In this document: piece by piece, positions 57,476 to 64,000 of the stretch
Numbering within the stretch: the stretch's first letter is position 1
How the letters are laid out: each line of letters opens with the position of its first letter
Source: Roseibium album
Lineage (GTDB): Bacteria; Pseudomonadota; Alphaproteobacteria; Rhizobiales; Stappiaceae
Length of the DNA: 64,000 bases
Assembly (NCBI RefSeq): GCF_001404515.1
Contig: NZ_CXWE01000003.1
Location: forward strand, 248,001 to 312,000
Direction: 5' to 3'
Made by a program: the position numbers and the translations under genes
The notes under the pieces: generated by a model
What the model was told of the DNA's origin: nothing
The model's database searches: none
What the model saw: the letters and a program-made list of their open reading frames with translations, nothing else

Positions 57476-58297
57476 CTAGTCTCCACAGGCGAGTTTCTGC
57501 CACTTGGCGCTGTGCAATTCGGTGATTTCGTCCAGATAACCGCTTTTCTTCAAGACGGACATTTCCTCCCGAACAGCCTCGGTCAGTGCCGGATCGGTTC
57601 CCCTGCTGAAGACGGCCCATAACGGTTTGGCCAGGTCCTCTATGAACACGACGGGTTGCAGCAGGGACCCGTCATATCCCTGCTTGCAGGCGGAAGCTTC
57701 AGCAAGAAATCCCGTGAGTGGCAGAAGATCGATCCTTTCCAGATAAAGCATCTCTATCCCCTGTTTGTAATCGGTAATCGGCACAAGGTTTCCGGACTTT
57801 TCAAGGCCCAATTCCGTCAGATAGTGGTGCATGTTTCCACCATCCTGGACACCGATTTTCACATCGTGGTCTTTCAGGTCCGCGATCGTTTCAACATCGA
57901 TCTTTGGTTTTGTTCCGAGTTGGTAGAGATACTGGCCGTAAGGTGAAACTTCTCCAAGCCACAGGAATTTGTCTTCGCGGTCCGGCGTGCGCGACAGGGA
58001 AAAAAGCATGACGCCCGGAGTCGTCTGGGCAGTCAGCATCGCCCTTTTCCAGGGCATGAATTCAAACGACCCCACTGTCACCTGATGTCGCTCGCCGACC
58101 CTTTCGAACACGGTCAACATGAAATTCGTCACATAGCCGTCCGGATTGCCGTCATTGTCCCATTGGAGAGGTGCAAAGCTTTGCGTTACGATTTGAATTT
58201 CAGTTGGTTCGGACCGAACCGGCGCCACTGAAATCAGAAGAGTCCAGGTCACCGCAACCAGCTTTGTCCAACGCCCAACGCTCACTAGAGCCCCCAA
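57476..58297 (-). CDS. Periplasmic solute-binding protein, family 3 type
   Basis: A protein of up to 273 residues with a signal peptide (LVAVTWTLLISVAPVRSE) and a bacterial extracellular solute-binding family 3 fold: EIQIVTQSFAPLQWDNDGNPDGYVTNFMLTVFERVG, FEFMPWKRAMLTAQTTPGVMLFSLSRTPDREDKFLWLGEVSP and DLKDHDVKIGVQDGG. No permease or ATPase genes accompany it, so it could feed a distant transporter or act as a sensor. The start is TTG, or a GTG four codons later. Confidence 0.85.
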   Translation of the reverse strand: MGALVSVGRWTKLVAVTWTLLISVAPVRSEPTEIQIVTQSFAPLQWDNDGNPDGYVTNFMLTVFERVGERHQVTVGSFEFMPWKRAMLTAQTTPGVMLFSLSRTPDREDKFLWLGEVSPYGQYLYQLGTKPKIDVETIADLKDHDVKIGVQDGGNMHHYLTELGLEKSGNLVPITDYKQGIEMLYLERIDLLPLTGFLAEASACKQGYDGSLLQPVVFIEDLAKPLWAVFSRGTDPALTEAVREEMSVLKKSGYLDEITELHSAKWQKLACGD

Positions 58298-58471
58298 AGG
58301 CCAAACAGTTTACGCCTGACGGATTCAATATCCGGATCCCCAGGCTCTTCAAAAATTCGATCAGACTTTTTCTAGTCGCGAACCATTAAATCCGATTGAA
58401 TGATTGGAAAATGATACGTATCTGAAATAACTTGGCCTGAAGTAATATAGCATAGAGTTAATGGAAAATCC

Positions 58472-58702
58472 TTGGTGTCTGAAACCACACTTGATTTGAA
58501 GGGACTGAAATGTCCCCTCCCGGCGCTCAAAACTCGAAAGGCCATGACCCGGCTAGCGGAGGGAGACCATCTGGTCGTCCTCACAACCGACCCTATGGCT
58601 GAAATAGACATTCCCCATTTCTGCCAGGAAAACGGTCACGCACTTCTCTCGCGCGAACGCACCGATTTCGGTCACCGTTTCCTGTTGTCAAAGGGTGGCT
58701 GA
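58472..58702 (+). CDS. TusA/YeeD-like sulfur carrier protein
   Basis: A 76-residue protein with the TusA/SirA fold: TTLDLKGLKCPLPALKTRKAM carries the CPxP persulfide cysteine, followed by VVLTTDPMAEIDIPHFCQENGHALL. These proteins pass sulfane sulfur for tRNA thiolation, cofactors or sulfur oxidation. The start is TTG or the adjacent GTG at 58475. It stands alone, so the partner pathway is unknown. Confidence 0.9.
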   Translation: MVSETTLDLKGLKCPLPALKTRKAMTRLAEGDHLVVLTTDPMAEIDIPHFCQENGHALLSRERTDFGHRFLLSKGG

Positions 58703-58722
58703 CCATGTGCGTCAACGAAAGA

Positions 58723-59019
58723 TCAGGCAGGTGACGCAATACGATTGATTTCGTGGGCCAGTTCCAGGTCCAGGTCGCTCAGGCCGCCGACGTCGTGGGT
58801 TGCGAGCGTGATATCAACTGTCCGGTAGACGTTTGACCACTCGGGATGATGGTTCATTTTCTCGGCAACGAGCGCAACCTGCGTCATGAAGCCGAACGCT
58901 TCCCGAAAATCCCTGAACTTGAAGGATTTGAAGATTGCCTCCCGTCCTTCGCACAAATGCCAATCCGGCAATGAATTGAGACCTGCGGCCCGGTCTTCCG
59001 GTTTCAGTCGCTCAACCAT
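58723..59019 (-). CDS. 4a-hydroxytetrahydrobiopterin dehydratase (PCD)
   Basis: A 98-residue pterin-4-alpha-carbinolamine dehydratase that recycles the pterin cofactor of aromatic amino-acid hydroxylases. The motif is EKMNHHPEWSNVYRTVDITLATHDVGGLSDLDLELAHEIN (catalytic histidines in NHHPEW). The ATG at 59019 has AGGAGG seven bases upstream; the longer frame to 59124 is not needed. No phenylalanine hydroxylase gene is adjacent. Confidence 0.94.
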   Translation of the reverse strand: MVERLKPEDRAAGLNSLPDWHLCEGREAIFKSFKFRDFREAFGFMTQVALVAEKMNHHPEWSNVYRTVDITLATHDVGGLSDLDLELAHEINRIASPA

Positions 59020-59175
59020 CTGATCCTCCTGTGATTCGAAACCCCCAAAGACTCCGAAGGCGTTGTTACTGTAGATGGGTGACAGCGCGAAGGCGACGAC
59101 AAACCCTGAATTACGGGATTGCATTTGCCCTGGTCTGGCAGCACGGTGTCCTAAGTTTGAACGGCGGAGAGCGAA

Positions 59176-59625
59176 TTGACCCGGAATGTCTTGTTTGTCT
59201 GCCTTGGAAACATATGCCGGTCTCCGCTGGCCGAGGGGATATTCAAGGACCTGATCGGCAATGCGGGGCTTGCCCCCCAGTTCAAAGTGGATTCAGCGGG
59301 AACCGGTCCCTGGCATGTTGGCAATCCGCCGGATCAGCGGTCAATCGAGATCGCATTCAGACATGGCATCGACATTTCGGCTCAACGTGCTCGCAAGGTC
59401 CGCAAGTCGGATTTTGAAACCTTCGACGCAATTCTTGCAATGGACGGCAACAACCTCAAAACGCTGGCAACGATGAGCGGCCGGCCCAGCGCGGAAATTC
59501 GCCTGTTGCTGAACACTCCCCCAATGGATGTGCCCGATCCGTTTTTCGGCGGTCCGGAAGGCTTCGAGGACGTGTTCAGTCTCATTCGGTCAGGCTGTGT
59601 CGAATTTCTGGACAGTATTGTCTGA
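59176..59625 (+). CDS. Low-molecular-weight protein-tyrosine phosphatase
   Basis: A 149-residue cytoplasmic phosphatase. The P-loop is VCLGNICRSPLAEG (Cys nucleophile at residue 9, Arg at 15), and the general-acid Asp is in MDVPDPFFGG. RSIEIAFRHGIDISAQRARKV is the usual substrate-pocket helix. The start is TTG with GGAGAG five bases upstream. No kinase gene is adjacent to hint at a target. Confidence 0.92.
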   Translation: MTRNVLFVCLGNICRSPLAEGIFKDLIGNAGLAPQFKVDSAGTGPWHVGNPPDQRSIEIAFRHGIDISAQRARKVRKSDFETFDAILAMDGNNLKTLATMSGRPSAEIRLLLNTPPMDVPDPFFGGPEGFEDVFSLIRSGCVEFLDSIV

Positions 59626-59732
59626 TCGCAAGGTGGAACACGACTGCCAGATTTTGACATGTCCTTTTCATAAATCCTTCTTGCTGCCCACGGTATGTAT
59701 GGCGTTCAGGTTTTTTTGAGCTCGGCACAAAA

Positions 59733-60023
59733 ATGAAAATCTTTTGGTGGTCACTGGCCGCCGTTTTGATTTTGCTTGGACTGGCGACGGTCTGGCTTCC
59801 TATTCCAACCGGCGTGCCCCTGCTCGCGCTGGGTCTGATCGTCATTGTCGGGACAAGCCGCACCGCTGCCCGACATCTTCGCAAGCGTCGCCGCGAGACA
59901 CCCCCGTTGAACAATGCAATCTCCTGGGTGGAAAACAGATCCCCACTCCGCTTCGCCCGTATCCTGAAAAGGACGCGTCCACGCGACACAAGGCATCCGC
60001 ACAATCCGGAAAACCGGACCTGA
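59733..60023 (+). CDS. Small two-helix membrane protein
   Basis: A 96-residue protein with two hydrophobic helices (IFWWSLAAVLILLGLATVWL and GVPLLALGLIVIVGTS) joined by PIPTGVP, similar to PGPGW-type small membrane proteins. A very basic tail (RHLRKRRRE, RILKRTRPRDTRH) probably lies in the cytoplasm. Function unknown. The end of the gene is 36 bases from the convergent PAP2 phosphatase. Confidence 0.75.
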   Translation: MKIFWWSLAAVLILLGLATVWLPIPTGVPLLALGLIVIVGTSRTAARHLRKRRRETPPLNNAISWVENRSPLRFARILKRTRPRDTRHPHNPENRT

Positions 60024-60059
60024 ACCCCGTGAATTACGCCGCGAAATGCTATCTGAAAG

Positions 60060-60917
60060 CTAGGTGTCTGAAATTTTGCGGACGAGAGAGCGCAGCATAG
60101 CGCGGGCGCGCAGCACCAGGCGATGCACGCGCCGTTGCAGGCGCCGCCCCTTTACCGTGAACCATTCATCCAGCTTCCGGTCGCTGACAACAGGTGGTAC
60201 CCGCTGGTAGAGCAAATGATGGACGGCAAGTATCAACAGCAGCGTCACCCCCCAGGAAATCAGCGTATCTGAAAAGAAGTGCCCGCCAAATGCGACCCTG
60301 TTGACAGACAGGACCAGGCAAAGCGGCAGAAGGAAGGCGAGGGCTGCCTTGCGCCAGTTTGCAGGAACGAGAAAGGCAATGGACGTCAGCCAGATGGCCG
60401 CCGAGGCCTCGCCGGAGACGAATGAACAATTGCTGTCGCAGTAGTCCGTGATTTTCCAGACGGGCTGATAAGGCAGATCGCCGCCGAACTCCTCGACATA
60501 TCGCGGTCTCGGCCGCCCCCAGTTGTCCTTCAGGATCGCATTGACGAGAATGCCGGGTCCAAGAATGAGTGTCGACAAGAGAAAGACCGGCTGGCGCAAC
60601 GGCATGATCGGTGGCCGGCCGGGTACGAGGAGTTTCAGAACGAGCACCGCGACGCATGTCACGGCGATCACGCGCACAAGAAACGGCCCCAGATGCCTGA
60701 CCTTGCGCAGAAATGGCTCATTGCTGGCCCAGAACCCGGATATCTCGGAATAAAAAAGTCCGCTTGCCCAAAAATCGACATTTGGAAAAATCAGGAAAAA
60801 CAGCGATACTGCACAGACATACAACCCGACCGCAATCATAGGGCGTGCGAGACAAGAGCCTATCAACTTGCGAAGGCCGGACGTCGGGCTATTCTTGAGA
60901 GGATCGGTTTGTTTCAT
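60060..60917 (-). CDS. PAP2 superfamily membrane phosphatase
   Basis: A 285-residue polytopic protein of the type-2 phosphatidic acid phosphatase family. Motif 1 is KDNWGRPRP (KX6RP) and motif 3 is RVAFGGHFFSD (RX5HX3D). Motif 2 reads FVSGEAS instead of the usual PSGH, so the central His is replaced by Glu. The active site would face the periplasm, acting on lipid phosphates such as lipid A or undecaprenyl pyrophosphate. The C-terminus is strongly basic (KGRRLQRRVHRLVLRARAM). Substrate unassigned. Confidence 0.88.
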   Translation of the reverse strand: MKQTDPLKNSPTSGLRKLIGSCLARPMIAVGLYVCAVSLFFLIFPNVDFWASGLFYSEISGFWASNEPFLRKVRHLGPFLVRVIAVTCVAVLVLKLLVPGRPPIMPLRQPVFLLSTLILGPGILVNAILKDNWGRPRPRYVEEFGGDLPYQPVWKITDYCDSNCSFVSGEASAAIWLTSIAFLVPANWRKAALAFLLPLCLVLSVNRVAFGGHFFSDTLISWGVTLLLILAVHHLLYQRVPPVVSDRKLDEWFTVKGRRLQRRVHRLVLRARAMLRSLVRKISDT

Positions 60918-61020
60918 TTTTGTTTTTCAGACCAACTAGAGAACTCATGATCTAACGTATCTGCCGCGCCCGTCCAATCCCCGAAAGATTCAGACAAAGG
61001 CGATTGCGGAGTATCACAAG

Positions 61021-61683
61021 GTGTCAATGAGCCGCCAGTCCAATCAGTCTGCAGATTCAAAAATAGTCTCGCTGCGACCTGACCCGCGGCCTGTTGTGCA
61101 ATTCTGGTATGAGTTCGCTTCGACCTACAGCTATCTTTCGGCAATGCGTGTGCAGACACTGGCAAGTGACAGCAATGTCGCCATTGCGTGGCGCCCGTTT
61201 CTGCTTGGACCCATATTCAAGAAGCAGGGATGGGACACGTCTCCGTTCAACCTGTATCTGGCAAAGGGTCGATACATGTGGCGGGACATGGAAAGGCAAT
61301 GCGAACGATACGGCTTGCCGTTCACAATGCCCGTTCCGTTTCCCCAGCACAGCCTGCTTGCGTCCAGAATAGCCTATGGCGGTCGTCAGCAGCCCTGGAT
61401 CGGAGCTTTTACGCGAGCAGTCTATGTGGCGCAATTCGGTCAAGGTCTGGACATTTCGGACGAAGGTCTGATGGTGGATCTTCTGTTCGAAGCCGGTGCC
61501 CCGGTCAAAAAGGCGCTCGAGGAGTCGAGATCATCCGGAACCAAGATTGGACTGAGAGCAGCGGTTTCGGAAGCTGAACGGCTCGGGATCTTCGGTGCAC
61601 CCAGTTTCGTCCTGGAAAACGGAGACCTCTACTGGGGTGACGATCGGATGGAGCAGGCCCTGGAAAAGGCTGCCCAGTCTTGA
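61021..61683 (+). CDS. 2-hydroxychromene-2-carboxylate isomerase family (DsbA/kappa-GST) protein
   Basis: A 220-residue thioredoxin-fold protein of the HCCA isomerase group. VQFWYEFASTYSYLSAMRVQTLA has the Ser-containing glutathione site typical of the family (FxSPYSYL-like), followed by WRPFLLGPIFKKQGW, the helical insertion with PFPQHSLLASRIAYGG, and LGIFGAPSFVLENGDLYWGDDRM (cis-Pro). Family enzymes are glutathione-dependent and act in aromatic degradation, but no such pathway is nearby. Start GTG at 61021 or ATG at 61027. Confidence 0.9.
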   Translation: MSMSRQSNQSADSKIVSLRPDPRPVVQFWYEFASTYSYLSAMRVQTLASDSNVAIAWRPFLLGPIFKKQGWDTSPFNLYLAKGRYMWRDMERQCERYGLPFTMPVPFPQHSLLASRIAYGGRQQPWIGAFTRAVYVAQFGQGLDISDEGLMVDLLFEAGAPVKKALEESRSSGTKIGLRAAVSEAERLGIFGAPSFVLENGDLYWGDDRMEQALEKAAQS

Positions 61684-61767
61684 GGCTGGACGGGCATTGG
61701 ACCTTTTTGATGCCGGACCCGCCGTCCCTCCAGGTCATGTGATGACTTCCTGGCAGACAGTTCCATA

Positions 61768-62937
61768 TCAATCCGCACCAGTGCGCCGCATTGACCGTTC
61801 CAGAACGGCATAAAGATCCGCGGGCAATATCGGTTTGGAAACGGTCTCCAAAAATCCGGCTTCACGCAACTCGCCCTCGCCAACCGTTTCAAGAGCCGCA
61901 CTGACCGCGACAAGCGGCAGCAGCGCGGCACCGGGAACCGCTCTGATTTCCCTGGCGGTTTCAATTCCGTTCTTGCCAGGCATGTTCAGATCCATCAGGA
62001 CCACGTCGTAGCAGTTGCTTTTCACAAGCGAGAGCGCCTGATCCCCTGACTTCGCGACCTCGTAACTGCATCCAAAGGATTCCAGAAGTGTGGAAAGCAA
62101 CCTGCAATTCGTATCATTGTCGTCCACGATCAGGACATGGGTCTTGACCGCAACAGAGTGTTCCAGTTCCGGTGAGCCCCGGTCCATGCGCGCCTCGGAA
62201 GTTGGCACCTTCTTCCGCTTGTTGAGAGGAAGGCGGATATCAAACCTGCATCCTTCCATATTGGAATCGACCAGCACGAGTTCACCTCCAAGCGCGTGCA
62301 ACAGTCGATCGGCGCCCCACAATCCAAGTCCGGCCCCCGGACCGGCGGCAAGGCCATGTCGACCACGCCTGAATGGCTGGAAAAGATGGGCTGCCTCCTC
62401 GGCGCCGATTCCAGGTCCGGTATCGACAACGGAAATCAAGACCCAATCCTGGCCGCCAGCATCAGATCCGCCTGAATCCGAGTTTCCGACCTGATCAACG
62501 CAGATCCGGACGGCGCCTTCTTCGGTATATTTCACGGCATTGTCCAACAGGGCAGCGACGACCCGGCGCAATTCAGCGGGATGTCCGGTCTCAATACCGC
62601 TTGCCCGGTCCTCGATCCGGACCTCGAAGTCAAGGCGCTTTTCCTCCGCCGCAACCCGGAAAAGGTCCGCGCAGTCCTGAACAACATCGGAAACACGCTG
62701 AAAGACGGGCCCGGACCCGGGCTCCGCATCAGTCGTTGCCACCAGTTCTCCGGTTAGGGCCGTCAAGGCATCGATCGACTTTATGAGGATCGACAGTTTC
62801 TCAGTCTGATCTTCGTTGAGCGGTCCGTTGCCGATCAGTTCGGCAGTAAGCCGCATCGCGGATAGCGGTGTTCTGAGGTCATGAGCCAACAGTGCGAGGC
62901 TGACGTTGTCCTGTTCACGATCCTTCATTGGGCGCAT
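61768..62937 (-). CDS. Hybrid histidine kinase lacking a sensor domain
   Basis: About 389 residues. The HisKA phospho-acceptor is LLAHDLRTPLSAMRLTAEL. The ATPase domain has the N box LDNAVKYTEEG, G1 DTGPGIG, F box FQPFRRGRHG and G2 GAGLGLWGA. A receiver domain follows with the phosphorylatable Asp in VVLMDLNMPG and the Lys in VSKPILP. No membrane helix, PAS or GAF region precedes HisKA. The start is uncertain: ATGs at 62937 and 62928 lie just after AGGAGG; the frame goes to 62997. No partner regulator is adjacent. Confidence 0.9.
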   Translation of the reverse strand: MRPMKDREQDNVSLALLAHDLRTPLSAMRLTAELIGNGPLNEDQTEKLSILIKSIDALTALTGELVATTDAEPGSGPVFQRVSDVVQDCADLFRVAAEEKRLDFEVRIEDRASGIETGHPAELRRVVAALLDNAVKYTEEGAVRICVDQVGNSDSGGSDAGGQDWVLISVVDTGPGIGAEEAAHLFQPFRRGRHGLAAGPGAGLGLWGADRLLHALGGELVLVDSNMEGCRFDIRLPLNKRKKVPTSEARMDRGSPELEHSVAVKTHVLIVDDNDTNCRLLSTLLESFGCSYEVAKSGDQALSLVKSNCYDVVLMDLNMPGKNGIETAREIRAVPGAALLPLVAVSAALETVGEGELREAGFLETVSKPILPADLYAVLERSMRRTGAD

Positions 62938-63141
62938 TTCCTCCTGATGGACGAGGCAATCGAACATACCCGGCTGCCTCTGCCAGTTAGACGGCAAAGC
63001 GCATCGTCCTCTATCCTTTTCACTTTGAAGGCTGGCGGCGTGCGATCCAATCCCCTAAAAACAATTGCCAACCGCAATTTGACTTCACGGTCTTGATCCC
63101 AACCCGTCCAGATTTCGCTTCAGATCCCGGCACGACTACAG

Positions 63142-64000
63142 ATGCTTGCACAAACCCTATCAATCGTCGCACCGGTTTTCCTGCTGATCGGTATCGGTTA
63201 CTGCCTTGCGCGATTTCAGGTTCTCGATCAGGCCATCGGCGACGCACTCGGCCAATTCGTGTTCATAGTCGCGTTACCGGTTCTCGTCTTCCGCTCCCTG
63301 ATCCACGCCGACCTCTCGGGTGGATTTCCGCTCTCGCTTTGGGCAAGTTACTTTCTCGGAGTAGGCGCAGCCTGGATCCTCGGAACGCTGGTCATCCGAA
63401 AAGGTTTCGGCAGGGAAGCCCGGGCTGGCGCCATCGGTGGCATTTCCGCGTCCTACGCCAACCTGTTGCTGGTTGGAATGCCCGTTGTCTCGGCCGTCTA
63501 TGGAGACAAGGGCCTGATCCCCGTACTTTTGATCATCTCGATTCATCTGGCAACCATGACCGTCGTCATGGCGATTGCAATGGAACGGACTGCAGCCATC
63601 GACAGTGGTGAAGCCAGCCCGCCGATCGGCAGGCTCTTTCTGAACGCCGGCCGGAAAGTGATCGCCAATCCGCTGATCGTCACAATCACCCTTGCATTTG
63701 CCTGGCGGCAAACGGGCCTGTCGATCCCGGACATCGGCGAAGACATCCTGGACCGGATAGCGGCAACGGCCCTTCCGCTTGCCCTGCTCTCGCTCGGCAT
63801 GAGCCTTGTTCAATACGGTCTTCGCGGAAACGTCTTGCCCGGCTTTCTTCTTGGAACGATCAAGATATTCGTCATGCCAGCAGTTGTTTTTCTGGCCGGC
63901 ACTTTCCTGTTTCAGTTGCCGCCTTTATGGATCGCCGCCGCCACGCTTGCAGCAGGATGTCCTACGGGTGTGAATGCCTACATTTTCGCAAACCGCTACG
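63142..64000 (+). CDS. AEC family transporter (partial, cut by window end)
   Basis: The first 286 residues of an auxin-efflux-carrier-type permease, open to the end of the window. MLAQTLSIVAPVFLLIGIGYCLARFQVLD and FIVALPVLVFRSLIHADL are the typical first helices; the last visible part ends CPTGVNAYIFANRY, a conserved AEC motif near the C-terminus, so little is missing. AEC proteins export or import carboxylates such as malate; the substrate is not clear. Confidence 0.88.
   Translation, partial: MLAQTLSIVAPVFLLIGIGYCLARFQVLDQAIGDALGQFVFIVALPVLVFRSLIHADLSGGFPLSLWASYFLGVGAAWILGTLVIRKGFGREARAGAIGGISASYANLLLVGMPVVSAVYGDKGLIPVLLIISIHLATMTVVMAIAMERTAAIDSGEASPPIGRLFLNAGRKVIANPLIVTITLAFAWRQTGLSIPDIGEDILDRIAATALPLALLSLGMSLVQYGLRGNVLPGFLLGTIKIFVMPAVVFLAGTFLFQLPPLWIAAATLAAGCPTGVNAYIFANRY

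Overview
The window reads as ordinary chromosome of a GC-rich alphaproteobacterium, most likely Hyphomicrobiales close to Roseibium/Labrenzia (Stappiaceae). This placement is an inference from gene content and protein style: ccmABCDG, bdhA next to a patatin, aconitase A, GlnK-AmtB, a queuosine operon, and many TTG/GTG starts. I see no rRNA, phage, insertion sequence or CRISPR array. There is one tRNA, tRNA-Gly(GCC).

Layout. 1-9.1 kb: tail of an unknown gene, a Gfo/Idh/MocA oxidoreductase, then two very large convergent exported proteins. One is a caspase-like protease with a beta-propeller; the other is a DUF6636-like multidomain protein. Both end in a peptidoglycan-binding domain. 9.1-10.2 kb: a minimal mercury-type cassette (MerR, MerT-like, GDCCVxC protein) with a textbook 19-bp-spacer MerR promoter and no mercuric reductase. 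10.3-16 kb: tRNA-Gly, prolyl-tRNA deacylase, a thioredoxin/LON-domain/Trm112 group, YggT, a MipA-type porin and a pentapeptide-repeat protein. 16.4-23.7 kb: patatin-bdhA pair, membrane protein, ispG, pdxY, DUF429, and a TetR/DUF4336-like operon with a long inverted repeat in its promoter.

23.8-26.2 kb: the preQ1 (queuosine) operon queC-queD-queE-queF. It is preceded by a sequence that matches a compact class I preQ1 riboswitch whose 3' end contains the queC ribosome binding site. 26-35 kb: membrane proteins, a CbiX chelatase with a His-rich tail, a VOC protein, a DUF1963 protein and acnA.

35.9-45 kb: a tightly overlapping MoxR operon (DUF4129-like, DUF4350, MoxR, DUF58, SpoIIM-like, RDD) followed by three tandem paralogous membrane proteins. 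45-49 kb: cytochrome c maturation genes ccmABCD and ccmG, then DUF1223. 49-52 kb: a CDF cation exporter, an orphan UgpE-like permease and a HAD hydrolase. 52-56.4 kb: a nitrogen block with two Amt ammonium transporters, GlnK and, between the Amts, a chemoreceptor-type protein whose membrane anchor resembles the NrtS nitrate/nitrite transporter. 56.7-64 kb: small metabolic and signalling genes, a hybrid histidine kinase without a sensor domain, and the start of an AEC-family transporter cut by the window end.
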